Counted from the first letter of the stretch, positions 42,798-55,512 are shown. The stretch is 64,000 bases of DNA from Brachycybe producta (GCA_036925085.1 JAUPFP010000016.1:1953501-2017500); one strand, 5' to 3'. The notes: generated by a model not told the origin, from the sequence alone. A program made the numbers and translations.

Positions 42798-45104
42798 AAA
42801 GGAGAGAGAAAACAGATGTCGATCTCGACCTACTTTGTGTTTTCTAACCTTTACAATAACAAAGATCTTATTTTCAATTACAACTAAAATATTTTAAAAA
42901 TAAAATAATTAAGTTGTAGGGAACCGAGGGGCAATGGAATGTGCGACTCCACAATAACATCAATTGTCGGATTGAGCTGTTGATTGAATGTGGAAGACAT
43001 GTGAAACTTTTAATTTTTTTTTTTTTTCAAATTAAATATTAAATTTGTAAGCAATATATTCGCATTTTGGTTGGAATTGCAGTGAGTAATATATGTCTAT
43101 GTCTCTCTTAAATTTGGTGGTGTGTATAATGCCATACACACTTCAAGAAATAGTAAATTAAGCTAACTAATTTTTGGTTCGAATGTAACAAAAAGTTTTT
43201 TTACTACATTTATTTTAGTTTTATTTTGGCAGGATTCCGGTAATTAAGTACAGAATACTAGGGAATTGAAGAATATTCTCAAATGGTATTGGCATAACGT
43301 TTCTTCTCCTAACTATACATGAGTGATTTTTAGCTTATATATGTTTGTTTGGTACAGTAACAGACCTATTTTATGTGCCTGGTACTTCTGTTTAGTTCTA
43401 TATTTCTATATAGTTGCAAACTATAGCAATAGATGCAGTATCATATATTTGGTTTTTATATGGGCTCATTGGTGGCAGCAGCTGTATGGGCAATGGGCAA
43501 TGGAGACTTATAAGTTTAGAAATGTACTACAGCAAAAAAAAAAAAGTTACTTTGCAGCATAGGAAAATAATATGGAAGGACTTGAGTTGTGTGTATGTGT
43601 GTTATATGGCTTGATTCATTTCAAGTCAGTATAGTCATTAACAGAAATAATAGAATGGCTTTCTGGATAGAACACACATATACAGAGGGTGGCACACACA
43701 CACATACACTGTAAAGGGGGGAGGGTGCGTTGTGGAATGGATTAATTAGCTTTTCCACTAATTATTGCTTTCTGCAGACGTGTGACCCATGCCAACTGTT
43801 TGGCACCACAAGTCTTACTTTTTTTTTTCCTCTGTATGTCTATATATTGTGACCAATGAAGGAGATTGAAGGGGTTTTCTTCCTTTTTCTTAGTTAGCCA
43901 TTTATATATATATTTATATATAAAATGGGTGGATTTATGTATCCCATTCAAGAAAACCTGATGATGATGACGAGGAGAAGAAGGATAAAGGGGGAGTGGA
44001 ATGAATTGTGTTTTATTCTTATGTAACTTTGGAGGTTGTTGGGGTAACTAACTGCACTTGTGCATTATGAGTTTGAGGGGTTGGTTCTTTTTTAGAAGTG
44101 GTTCATACACACTCAGTACACACAAATACCACGTTGGAATGATGATAAAAATTAAAGAATCACAAATTTATAAAAAAAAAAAGATCTCATATAAAGGGTG
44201 TAGCGTTTTTCTTCTTAAATAACACTCATCTCTGTTCAACTCTTTATTTTTTTGTCATGACTGACTTAAAAACGTATACAAGTTTCTTTAATAACTGTGT
44301 CAGTTAAATGTATGTGTTGATCATATATTACATGTAATATGTAATGACTAATGAGTAATGACAAAACTTTTGATATAAATAACGATTCAAAAATGTGCAA
44401 ATTTGAATTATTGAAACCCCAAAACTGCAAAATATTGGTAGAAAATCGTTGGTTTTATGTAAATAAAAAAAATGTTTGAATGTATAAATTTATTATAAAA
44501 AACCACAATAATAAGGGATAAAATATCTAGCTAATTAAGAGAGTTGATGCTAGATGGCGTTTAAACCAGTCGTGGTTTTTTAAATCTGACTGAATTCGAC
44601 TTTTATTTTGGTACTTTTTTTACTAAGTGAATTTTATTTAACTCAGAAAAAATCAATGTTGATACTGAATGTTTTTCCATTAATATTTGGAATCCTTTCT
44701 CGCTTTTAATTTAACTTCATAATTTGTGTTTGTTTGTTTTCCATCACCTTCTGAAATATTTGCAAATAATTCAAGGGATTGAACATCATTAAGAAACGTC
44801 TCTAAAATTACAGAATCACTAGAAAAATCTTATATGATGATAAATAAATCTTGTTATGCAATTTTAAAATATTTTTTTACAATACCTTGATTTAAAAATT
44901 GAAAAACCTTTTTTTTAAAAATTCATATTATAAGATATTATAAGAATATTCAAGCATAATTTATACGCTAAATTCTTAAATCTTAAAAATTCAGGTCAGT
45001 GTGAATCGTGAGTCATTTTATTTTTACAGGTGTTTTTTAAGTGATTTTTCTGCACGTGTCTTCCTGACACACAATGATGGCACTTTTCGCTGTACTTTTG
45101 AGCC
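42798..45104. other. Non-coding DNA
   Basis: It contains a pure T run near 43015, short CA and TA repeats, a TGCTAGATGGCGT CTCF-like motif at 44548-44560 and many A/T runs. The frames at 43323-43614 overlap each other and show no family likeness. Confidence 0.45.
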
Positions 45105-45260
45105 AAATTGTACAATTGCCAAATGAAACAAACACTAAACTGAAAAAGCGCCAAACTAAACCAAAATAAAAAAATACCTGCAAAAAAACTTAATTTAGAT
45201 GGGAACTTCATCAATTTTTTGTTTGTTTAATTTGGCGCTTCATCAATTTGGCGTTAGATT
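45105..45260. repeat. Inverted copy of the GGCGCTT minisatellite
   Basis: The first half (45105-45165) reads the unit on the minus strand (AAGCGCCAAACTAAACC, ATTGCCAAATGAAACAAACA). The second half (45218-45258) reads it on the plus strand (GTTTAATTTGGCGCTTC, ATCAATTTGGCG). It ends with AGATTAGCACCACCAATA, the boundary motif that also follows the 18.1-kb array. Confidence 0.6.
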
Positions 45261-46345
45261 AGCACCACCAATATTTTCTTGAGTACAAAACATCCTAACG
45301 CCCTACATGAATACATGAAACTGATTCTATATGTATACCCTACATACAATTTATATTCGAAGTTGACAACCCAATTGCCATTAATATTTTGTGAAGGACA
45401 TTAATTTATTTTTCATCCCATTGGATTACACTGAATGTAGTAAGGTCTATATGGACACACATCAGCTTGAGTCAACTTTGAATTCTGTGCTATAATCTGC
45501 TGTGTAAACAAGGCACATAATTAAATAATAATAGTTTATTTCAGGATGGAAATGATAGAATTTTTGAGAGCAAAAGAGGGAAAGGTGGAAAATTTTTGAT
45601 GATTTTTTTCTCTTCCTAAAATCTCTACCCTTCCCCCCTCTCCTCTTTTTTTTTCTATGTATATTCTAGTATTATTTTTGTCACCAAAAGCTTTATCTAC
45701 TTTGAGGGGGGGGGGGAAGAAGGTTCTTAGGAGGGAATTGAAGACACCTGGGACATCCTCTTCATCCACCAATCCCTAAATTATAGAATATATATTCCCT
45801 CTTTCTGCTTTAATGCACAACACTATATACACCAATTAAATATTTACAAAGTAAATATATATCCCTTTGATAAATGACATGTGCTTGATCATGGAAATTA
45901 TACTTCATTGGATGATAATGAGAGGAACAAACAAGGTATTGGCAGTAATACCGACAAGAGAACATAAGCACATATACATACAGTAAAATGTATATGGCCT
46001 AACATAACAACACCATGGAAATGATTCCCTGCAAAAATAAGGGGTTCGTTTTGAAAAGTGATGCTATAATGCTATCTATTATAATATCTGTGTATAAGTT
46101 CAAGTACTTCGTGCCCTTCTTGAATTTAGGCCTTGATGTAGCCAGGTAGAAACTGATTTGATGCATAATGAACACCTGTATTTACACAATAAAACATTTT
46201 AAAATAGATTTTTGAAGTTTTTTGTAAAAAAAAATGATCATTGCCATTCGACTCATTAGTCTACAAAATCATTTATGAATAATTTTTTTTAAATATTAAG
46301 TAAATTTTTAATTCGAAATGTAATCTTTTAGTTTATTAACGAGTA
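45261..46345. other. Non-coding DNA with a family D fragment
   Basis: G11 at 45706-45716. 46095-46145 (AAGTTCAAGTACTTCGTGCC, CTTCTTGAATTTAGGCC) is the outer right arm of family D. No gene. Confidence 0.5.
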
Positions 46346-46617
46346 TGGTCCAAGAGCCAATTTTGAAGTAACAATCCTGTTTAGATCCACCAACAATTAT
46401 AGTTTTTTTTTTTTATAAATAAAAAACACTGCTTAGAGACTAGAACTCTAGTTGACAACTGATAGTAACCAAACATCTAGCCTCTAAACAGCCATTTTGA
46501 TTATAAAAAGCATCAATGCAGTTGCTGTATTGATGATGATTATTGATTACTTCACAGTTAGGACGTTTACCACAAATTGCGAAATGTTTGCTTGATATTG
46601 CATAAAATTCGAGCCCT
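46346..46617. mobile_element. Family F element, copy 2
   Basis: It lacks the outermost left end (starts GGTCCAAGAGCCAATTTTG) but keeps the right end intact: AATGTTTGCTTGATATTGC, ATAAAATTCGAGCCC. The interior ATCCACCAACAATTATAG, AACTCTAGTTGACAACTGAT and GCAGTTGCTGTATTGATGAT aligns with 37165-37470. Confidence 0.75.
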
Positions 46618-47894
46618 TGAAATATGGTTTTGTATATTAATAAGTAAGGATAAAACTTTTATGCAAATAAAAATCAAAAAAATGTGAAACTTGTGTCATA
46701 TGACTATGCTAATTTCTCAAAAGAAAAATGGAACTTGTTCATTTTAGGCATTTTAATCTTTGCTTAAAATGATTATTATTGTACTTGTATGACACATATT
46801 TTGTCTGTGTACCAAAAATGATGTTTTGGCCTTATTAATAATGTGTATGTACATTCTATGTTGTTGTTTTCTCAAAGTTTATTATTATTCCTAAAAAAAG
46901 TGACCATTGCAATCTAACTCAATTGGTCTTACAACATCACATTACATTTTGAATTATATTATCTTTCGAATATTTCAGGCATATTGATTAATGTAAGGAA
47001 CCTCCATAAAAATAATATGGAGGTCATATGTCCACATGGAACTGACCAATGGCGATTAGGATGGGTTAGTAGTATTGGCGATGCGTAATCACAGCTGGTC
47101 TCTTCTTATCTTTTACTCAAGAAACAAGAAAGTGTGTCCCTTAGGACCCATAACAGTGGCCACCACCACCAAAACATTTCGAAATTGTAACCTAACATGT
47201 TTTTTTCTCTTCTCTTTCCTCCCTCTAATATACCCCCCCCCCTCTCTTTTTTTTTCGTATTGACTTTTATTAAATTTAGTTTCAGGTTTTCTTTTCAAGA
47301 CAAAAATACCTCCCCCCTTTGCCCCCACTTTTTCCATTATATAATAGATGTACTTTATATTACATTGCACAAGATATATATATATTTTCGGGCTGGGATG
47401 AATATATATGTGTAAGGCAATGAATTTGTTTTTTTTTTGTTAGATCTGAAGAAAAGTGGTCATTTCATGATAAATATATAGTATCTGTGTGTACAGATAT
47501 AAATGTATATAGATCTATATATATATGAAGAAAAAGTTTTGATAACATTAGAATTCTAAAAGAAGGAAAATCAAAGCAATGTCATTGAAATATACAGTAT
47601 GTATTTTTTTCTTTTCTTTCTCTGCTACTACTGTATAAGACACACAACTTCTATTAAGGATTTTTTTTATATATATTTTTTCTACTCTTCGAAAAAATCT
47701 CTCATGGGATCCATCTGCAAGAATTGTATAAAGATAAAAGTTTAAAATGAGTAGTTGTGTATGGCTATCTTATATACAAATTTATGGCTACTGCGACAAG
47801 TAACAGAAGAAAAAAGAAAAGTGGACCAAAAAAAATGGCGCTCAACTTCTTTTATGATGAACTTGAAGTGATACATTTTCTTTTCAAATAATGT
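46618..47894. other. Non-coding DNA
   Basis: An ACCTCCATA..TATGGAGGT hairpin at about 46999-47023. C- and T-rich stretches at 47200-47330 give overlapping low-complexity frames on both strands. TATA-rich tracts near 47380 and 47510. Confidence 0.5.
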
Positions 47895-48000
47895 ATGCAA
47901 AATTCATAAAGAGGAAAATCAAAAGCAGAAAGCAGAAAAAAAAATATTTGTCTAAATTTCTGCATCTCTTTACATTCCAGTATTTTTTAATTTAAATTTG
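47895..48000 (+). mobile_element. MITE C 5' part joined to a LINE tail
   Basis: AGCAGAAAGCAGAAAAAAAAA, AATTTCTGCATCTCTTTACA and TCCAGTATTTTTTAATTTAAATTTG correspond to the 5' half of the 7.4-kb copy, up to the same point at which the LINE tail begins there. The MITE C 3' half does not follow. Confidence 0.5.
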
Positions 48001-48230
48001 AAAAATTACTCTTCAACTAGCCAAGAAGGCCTGTAGTAGAGGGACAAAAGTCACATTGCAGCACACAAAATGCATTGGGTTCTGGTGCAGCTGAAATAAT
48101 GCGTTGTCATAAAAGTTAAAGGGTTATTTTTTTGTATAAAAACCTCTGCAAGAGAGCTCCATTTTCTTATCACTCTAGGAATAAATAACAATATATAATA
48201 TGAATCAGTCCTTGTGAAAATCCCTCTAAC
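48001..48230 (-). pseudogene. LINE (CR1/L2-like) 3' end, copy 2
   Basis: On the minus strand, CTAGAGTGATAAGAAAATGG followed by AGCTCTCTTGCAGAG corresponds to the RVIRxWxSL motif of the 57.4-kb copy. The tail CTCTACTACAGGCCTTCTTGG then ends in AAGAGTAATTT. Frames are broken. Same tail family as 7541-7835. Confidence 0.6.
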
Positions 48231-48274
48231 CTCTCACCTCTCTCATCTTTTTAGGTCAATGACTTTTAACATGG

Positions 48275-48560
48275 GTCGAGCAAATTAGCATAATTCAAAA
48301 GGTTATAACTTATAAAATTAAAAACTTCCTTTGAATATTGCAACCAAAAAAATAAAAAAAAAGATTAATATTTGGTCACAACATTCAAGAAGCGATTGCA
48401 ACTTCGTTTACTGTTTAAAACTCAGTTTTAAGAGAGAAAGGTAGCTAGGATGGAGACACCATGTTTTTAGACACATCTACAAATTAACTCAACATATAGC
48501 GTCTATGGAGTTATGTAGCCCGTGCACGCTGAAGTGTCTATAGGCTCTTAAATGTATTTT
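48275..48560 (+). repeat. Repeat M, copy 2
   Basis: AGCAAATTAGCATAATTCAAA, GGTCACAACATTCAAGAAGC, GATTGCAACTTCGTTTACTG and CCGTGCACGCTGAAGTGTCT..AGGCTCTTAAA match 38560-38835 in order. GGTTATAACTTATAA near 48300 is also found at 33171, 51452 and 51783. Confidence 0.7.
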
Positions 48561-50317
48561 TTTAAAAAAAATAGTATAGTTTTAATGTCTGTCTAAAATA
48601 AGCCCGTGGAGTAGGTCTGACTGCTAGATATAAGAAATAGTGACCATAAAATCAATTTCCTTATGGCTCACTAAGTAGAGATCCAATCGTATTGATCAGT
48701 ATAGACAAAAATTTCTTTGATGGAGTTTTTGGATTTTGTTGTTGTGTGTCTAGGCTATGTGGGTTTGCCTTACAATAGGGATGAAAATGATGAGGAGGAG
48801 GAGGAGGAGGAGGAGGAGGAGGAGGATAAATATATACTCTTGCGTCGTTCATGAACGAATATAGGGTACTTCACCCTGCCCCCATAGTCCCATTAAACTT
48901 ATAAGGTAATGGTGCGAAAGAGTGGACCTTCTCTTTGCCCAGCCACAATATATTTTATACACACACCATACATAGTGTGTATATGACATAAAAAATATAT
49001 ATATTGTCTTTTTCTTTTTTTCTTTCTCACTTGAAATTTGGAGGGCAAATGGAAAGAAAGACAATGGTTAAAATGACCATATATATTGAGATAGAGAAGG
49101 GGGGGGGGGGGGTAGTGGGTAAGGGTAGTAATGGGTGGTATAGGTTATTATGTTAAAAACAAGACAGTGTCCACCACTCATGCATTACTTGCCTTTTAGT
49201 GACAAGCAATAGCAAATTTCATGACCAGAAATAGTGGTGAAAACACAAGAAATGGCAATTCTAGTACTTTGATATGGTATACACACACATGTACAGTGTA
49301 TATGTAACAACAATGGTCTTTGGTCAACAAGTTTCTATGTGCTGCTATATTCCCAGAGTGATACTTAAGAATAAGTTATATATATCTTTTCATTCACTCT
49401 ATACTCATTTTAGTATGGTTCTAGTGTAATTTTTTTCTTCTTCTAAGAACACTGGTAGAAACTCAAGAAAAAAAACCTTGTGACTTGAGTTATTGTCCAC
49501 TATGGAACAAAAGAAAAAAAAACATTGTTCTTTATTTAGTGGCAATGCTCACAAGTTGGTCACATGTAAAATGTTTAGTTGATCAGAATGTTGTTTCTCT
49601 AGTTGCAAGTAGTTGAACTTTTAAAGACATTGGAAGTTGCTGAAGTAAAAAAAAAGCAAATTTCGAACTAGAATTGTTTTGTATTTGATACTCCATGTTT
49701 GGTCAAAGGATGCCATTTTGGAAAAATTCAAATCTCATTGAGTAAAAAAGTCAGTCTCGTATAATACTCTTAATAGTGGGCCTACAGTTACACCTGCGCT
49801 AGTATGTGATACACTATAGACAAGTTTATTCACTTGTTCAGAAACTTGTCTAAAACATTTCTAACAATTGTGTAAATATGACGGGGATTTCAGAATAGGG
49901 GGAACCTATGCGAATAGCGGATGTTGCCCGTCCTAGGACGTTAACATTTTAAATAAATACTGTTTATGTTTAGATATTATATAACATATATATACCACCA
50001 TCTAGTGGTGAAAGATTATAATAGTTACCACTGATACAACGTCAGAGATCGTTAGTGCCATTCATAGACTTTGTGGGTTTTGCAGGTACTTCGGTAAATT
50101 TCCATTGTTGAAACGTTTTATAAACTTCTCGTTGTATTTAACTACAAACTCATCTACTAAATGTCTTTGTAGGTATGTTAATAAAATAATTTGCATACTT
50201 TGCATAAAACGGAAAAAAATTCTAGAAAGTTGTAAAAAGATTTAGCGGGTTGTAAAAGGAATTTCATATTATTTAAGAGTCCAATACATGCTGTTATGCA
50301 AAGTCTGTCTTTCAAAG
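48561..50317. other. Non-coding DNA with (GAG)n and G14
   Basis: (GAG)n at 48792-48826, G14 at 49099-49112, the hairpin TAGACAAGTTT..AAACTTGTCTA at 49816-49852, and CACCACTAGATGGTGG (reverse complement, 49995-50010, CTCF-like). The poly-Pro minus-strand frame comes from (GAG)n. Confidence 0.5.
48792..48826. repeat. (GAG)n microsatellite
   Basis: An uninterrupted GAG run of about 11 units. Confidence 0.95.
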
Positions 50318-50470
50318 ATGCTTGGCATTTGAACTTCAACTTGAACTCTTTTAGCAGGGTTCTAACATAGACAAAACCATTTTCAAGGATGCTGAACAAA
50401 ACAGGATATTTCTATGTTGAAATCACTGTGCAGCTTGTTCAAATCAAAGTTCAAGTGAGAAATTATGTTG
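50318..50470. mobile_element. Family D copy
   Basis: Left TTCAACTTGAACTCTTTTAG, CAGGGTTCTAACATAGAC; right TTTCTATGTTGAAATCACTG, TCAAAGTTCAAGTGAG. It is isolated from the 20-23 kb cluster. Confidence 0.6.
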
Positions 50471-51445
50471 TTCAAATTTTACCAATGTTATGTCGCCAAA
50501 AAGTTTACTTTAGTACTTGTTGATTTTGAAGTAAGTTACTGTGGGTGTTTTTTGTTTCAATTATGAACAATTTTAGGCATCAGTGTTACAATTCTGTTTA
50601 ATTACTGAGATTAGGGTTAGCATGTTAATTATAAACTAAACCACTGATTAAGTCCTACTGAAAAAAACAAACATCCTGCACCATATTTCCTATTACCAAT
50701 GAGTCGTAACAAAGTCTGAAAAAGTTTATATACCTGTGTACAGGCTTTAAATTTCTAGAGTAAATCCAATATTTTCTATTAGTTTCCAACAGTGTTAATT
50801 GAAGTTGGTTGCATCAAATCCACTCAAAAGAGAACACATGTAACATACAGATATATATATTATATATATATGGGGTAATTGTAGTTAGAAGAAAACATTG
50901 GAAATGGTATATGTATATGGCTATAGATAGATGTACATGTATATAGATGTTTTTTTTCTATATACATTGAACACACACAAATGACAAACAGCTGATGGTC
51001 ATTAGTTGGACACAACTAATGAATCAGAGAGACAGAATCTCTTTTGCAAATGACAATGTCTATTTTTCAAGACTACAAATAAGTTATTGGAAAAATCATT
51101 AAGCAACATTAATAATGAAACAAGGGCTCAAAACTGATGTGAAAGCCTCAAAGCTTTTTGTGTAGTAAGAAGTGTGTATATACTGTATATACCAGTAGTA
51201 CAACCAACAACATGTATATGGTAGTAAGGGTTTTTGTTTAATTAACAAGTGGCAGCATCCTAATGCTATTTTCAATTTACCAAGTCAATCAAGAGTAATG
51301 TTTGTGGATGACCACAATGATGACCGAATGTAATATGCCCCTTCATTCACCATATATAATTTGGCATCTGTAGGTGTCATTTCAAACTGTTTAAATAAAT
51401 GGATGATGTCTCTTGAAAGTTTCTTATAAAACGGTAAAAGCAATG
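50471..51445. other. AT-rich non-coding DNA
   Basis: TATA-rich tracts near 50850-50960; nothing else. Confidence 0.5.
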
Positions 51446-51895
51446 CATTAAGTTATAACTTATAAGGTAATTTATTAGTTATAAAAATGCAATTAAATAA
51501 CTGTCTAGTTGTAACTGCCTAATACTGCATTTGAAATTTGAGTTGATGCGGTTAACTAAGATGTGTCAATGCAGTTAAGTTAACTGCATTGTTGAACAAG
51601 TTAATTTAACTATGGTTAATCTAACCAAAGTTGTTTCCACAAGAAAATGAAGTATGATAATCTTTTTTTTAACTGCAGTTTAAATTCATAATGAAAACAG
51701 TATATGGTGAAAGTTCAAGCTAAAGTGGTTTATCTATAGTAATAGCAATGGAGTCTATATAATTTGCAAACTTAAAATTTAAGTTATAACTTATAAAGTA
51801 ATTTATTATTTATATAAATAAAATGAAATTTCCGTCTGCTTGTCACTGCCTAATTACAATGCATTGCATTTTAATTTTGCTATAATGTGGATAAC
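51446..51895. repeat. Local direct duplication around a perfect palindrome
   Basis: AAGTTATAACTTATAAGGTAA..TTGTAACTGCCTAATACTGCATT (51450-51530) recurs as AAGTTATAACTTATAAAGTAA..TGTCACTGCCTAATTACAATGC (51781-51865), about 332 bp apart. Between them, AATGCAGTTAA and TTAACTGCATT form a perfect palindrome with a one-base centre at 51568-51590. This may be a worn element with direct repeats, or two insertions of one repeat. Confidence 0.6.
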
Positions 51896-54066
51896 TATGT
51901 TTGCCGCTTAATCAGCGCCAGCGTTCTAGTTTCTAAGAAAAATGTGAAACCTTTTGAAAATGAACAAAGGAAAATTGTTTGCAAAAGTTCTTTTTGTGTA
52001 AATGAAAACAAATGTAGTCCGTTTCCACTAAGTTGTTACTTGATACAGTTTACTTTCATGAATGATTGTTGTTTCACTTCATGAAGTTAACGAGAATTTT
52101 ATCATTTGTTCCTATGTTTAAAAGAAACAAATAACGAAATCTTTTCTAATGTTCAAGTAGAAAACTTTCCAGTATTTATTCTTATATTTAAAGAATAAGG
52201 GTTTAAAGATACTCGATTGAATATATATATATATATAGAAAGAAGATGTAAAAGAATGAGAGAAAGAGAGATGGAAAGTAAAGGGGGGAGAAAAAATTAA
52301 ATTGTCGATTTAATCATGGTGGGAATATTTAAATCTGTCTTGGAAGCAAATGAAGATTGTGACGCAGAATCCAAATTGACATTTCCGTATCAATTAAAAG
52401 AATAGAAGGAAAGGGAAAGAGAAAAAAGTCTTGGAAGGAAACGGATTAAGATTTAATCTAGTTTTGTTGAAGAGAATGATTGGTTAGATGTACCAATGTG
52501 AAGGGATGGATATATACAGTATAAATTGTATAAGAAAAAAGAGACTATGTGTATGTATTGGTATGGGTGTAAAAATGATTCCCATCATTCAATGCGCATT
52601 TAGCAAAGGAGTTAGTTGGGAGAGAAGACAAAAGTTTTTCACTTGCATGCACAAATTAAATAAGATACCAGAGACACACATCTTCCCCGAGTCCTCCTTA
52701 CTTAAAAACATCTTCTAGTATACAGTAGAAGATGTAATAGAAAGCTTTTCTTTTTAAACAATTTTCTTTAGTTTAGTTTTTAGCATGTTATCATTTTTTT
52801 CTTCTTCCTAACAGCATAAATATTTTTTTCTGCAAAAAAAAAAAAATTTAAAATTCAATGTCCCAATACAAAAAATGCAACATCAATTTGTTTTTTAGCC
52901 ATAAAAAAATAATTAACTTATTTTTTGCATGCGAAACAATGAAACCATTTTTTTCTTAAAGCAGGGTTGCTGATTTTAATATAAAAAAAATCGATTTAGT
53001 GTAAACCGAATTTTCTTTTGTATTATTCCAACTCTGTTTATGGTTAGTGTTTCTCAAAAGAAAAATTTAAAGAAATTTGAAAATGTTTTATAATTTTCAT
53101 GTTAATATATTTGAAAGTTGTTTCAAAGTATTAATTATGTGATGAACATTAAAAATCATTTAGTGGAGTAAATTGTCTCATACTTTTTTTTTTGATGAAG
53201 TCATTTGCTATTAACCTCAAATCAAATGTGGATATCGTTTATGGCCTTTGATTTAGATGTCTGTCCGGTTAAGAGAGAGTCGGAAGGCTGGACAAAACTT
53301 TATAAGCAGTCAATTTTTGAAATTTTGAATGTAAAACACTATTAAATGATTCTGCTACCGTTCTAGTTTCTAACCACCGCCAGTGAATTTTTTTTATTTA
53401 TGTTTTTAATTTTTAATTTAATTTTTTCATAAATTTCAACAAACAAAATTTTAATTCAACTAAGATATTAATACTTATGTTGAAAGTTTCTAACTAGAAA
53501 AATAAATTGATAGATTATTCATATTTTGTGTTTGTAATATTCTTGAACTGTAAACTTTTTTTCTATTGTAATTTAAAGTTGTTGATTATATTTTTTTCTT
53601 TTAATTAATTTAAGTATGCTGCCATACTTTGACTTCATTTTTTTACTCAAATAAAGTAATTATTGATTTTAATATTTGTTTTAAAAAGGTGGGTTAAAAT
53701 TTAGTTTATCAAGGGGCGTTTATAGAATTGTAATTCTGTGCTCGGATGTGTGGTATAAGGCAAGATACACCATAAGATCATATTGTAATTGATAGATGCC
53801 CATTCTATTGTTTCATAGTGATAATTGTTGACTTTTATTAACTTATAGGCTTGCATTTTTTTTAAAAAAAAATATATTTTCATGTTTACTTAAATATTTA
53901 ATTATTAACAAAATATATAACGATTTTGTAGATGTTGTTTTGTTTAAATATTTTTTTTTATATAACTTTAAAAAGGGAGACTGAAGACGAATTTCAGTCA
54001 GCTCAATCTAGCTTTCCAAACTTGTGTATTAAAAAGCAAATAGGCCTTAACTACTACATTGAAACA

Positions 54067-54069
<3 letters not shown>
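51896..54069. other. AT-rich non-coding DNA
   Basis: TTCTAGTTTCTAA-type words at about 51926 and 53361 recall foldback A ends, but the context does not extend. TA runs near 52225. No gene. Confidence 0.45.

Positions 54070-54124
<55 letters not shown>
54070..54124. repeat. Compound (CT)n(AT)n microsatellite
   Basis: 37 bp of CT at 54070-54106, then 18 bp of AT. Confidence 0.95.
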
Positions 54125-54343
54125 GTGATATATACATTATATTGATATAACAAAGATTCAATCAGAGCAACATCTGCAGCTCTGATAAAATAATCCTCCT
54201 GAGTGATAGGGGGGAGATGGAAAATGCGTTGTATTAAGAGATTTTCTACTTAATCCTCTTCTTTAAACTCAGTTTCTGTCATTTCTTTTTGTGTACTCTC
54301 TCATTCTTTCTATCTATTTATCTATCTTCAAAAATAAAAGAAA

Positions 54344-54348
<5 letters not shown>

Positions 54349-54436
<88 letters not shown>
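54349..54436. repeat. (TA)n microsatellite, 88 bp
   Basis: The longest simple repeat in the window, about 44 uninterrupted TA units; it encodes the Tyr-Ile repeat frame at 54291-54581, which is not a gene. Such tracts can extrude cruciforms. Confidence 0.95.
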
Positions 54437-54440
<4 letters not shown>

Positions 54441-54781
54441 ATATATATACTGTATATACATTGTATAGAAATCTTACTATTTCAGACCTATATCTTGTTG
54501 ACTGTAAGACATTTATTTGTCACATATAGTCTCTCTATACAAGATTCCACTTTTTTTTTCTTGTCTTTTTCATATAATTGATGTTTAGATTTGTACAACA
54601 CTCAAAACATTAACTCAATCACTTGTATTAGAGAAAAGACCCCCCCCCCCCCCCTTTCAAAAATGTTGTATCTGGAGTCAAGTCTTCTTCTTCTGTCATA
54701 TACAAAATTAACTATTCAAATAGGATGATGCTTTTATTTTTCCTTCAGGGTTTCTTTTATGCATCAGTGATGATATTTAAG
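54437..54781. other. Non-coding DNA with C15
   Basis: C15 at 54640-54654. Nothing else. Confidence 0.5.
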
Positions 54782-55207
54782 CCTAATACAGACAGGACCG
54801 ATAATCGCCGGACACACGTAAACAGCGACTTGACAACATCTTCGTCGGACACAGCAACTTCTTTCTGAATACTTCTGGCCAGTGATGTTGCTTTTGCCTA
54901 CCGTATTTAGTATCTGTTGTTCACTTACATGAAATAATAAATCACAAAGAAAATGAATTTCCCTATTTTCATTAACCCTTCACAATAAAAATCTTCGTTG
55001 CTTGTTCGCTTCTAGGCACAGACAGAGCGATGTTTTTGAATTTGAAGTGAAGAAACAGAAAAAAACAAGCAACATTCTTTTATGTCAAGCTGCTAGATAC
55101 TCGGGCGATGTTGCTTTGTATCTGCAAGGATGTATTGTCTACAGTCGCAAGGAAACATCCCTCTCAACAATGTTTCTGGCAATTATCGGCCCAGTCTGTA
55201 CTATAGG
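54782..55207. mobile_element. 426-bp element with ~28-bp inverted ends
   Basis: CCTAATACAGACAGGACCGA, TAATCGCC at left; GGCAATTATCGGCCCAGTC, TGTACTATAGG at right (inverted, a few mismatches). Subterminal CAACATC..GCAACTTC and GATGTTGC words occur on both sides. The 92-codon frame at 55002-55280 runs out through the right end and is likely chance. Style suggests a hAT-type or similar DNA element; no clear target duplication. Confidence 0.65.
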
Positions 55208-55504
55208 ATATAGAACAAAAAAACTGAAGAACCCGGCATACATGTATTGTACAGTATATCAATACTGGACGTTATATTAATAGATTTACAACTGTGTAGC
55301 ATGAAACAGTTCACAATATGCTATTTGTCAAGTCAAGATTTCTTGATAGATTATTTAAATGTATCAGTATCATTTTCAAATTGTTGTAATTAGCAATATG
55401 CTGCTTTATATTTATTTGAAGTTAAAATGATGGTTTATTTAGGGATTTTTTCTAGTATAGAGAGTGCAGTCTAGCTTTTGATTTTGGAGAGGGAGTGAAC
55501 TTGT
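55208..55504. other. Non-coding DNA
   Basis: Nothing recognised. Confidence 0.5.
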
Positions 55505-55512
55505 GAAGTTAT

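Noticed and set aside
54291..54581. 96-codon frame
   Set aside because: Composed almost entirely of the (TA)n microsatellite read as Tyr-Ile repeats.
55002..55280. 92-codon frame of balanced composition
   Set aside because: It starts inside the 426-bp inverted-repeat element and runs through its right terminus; no homology is recognised.
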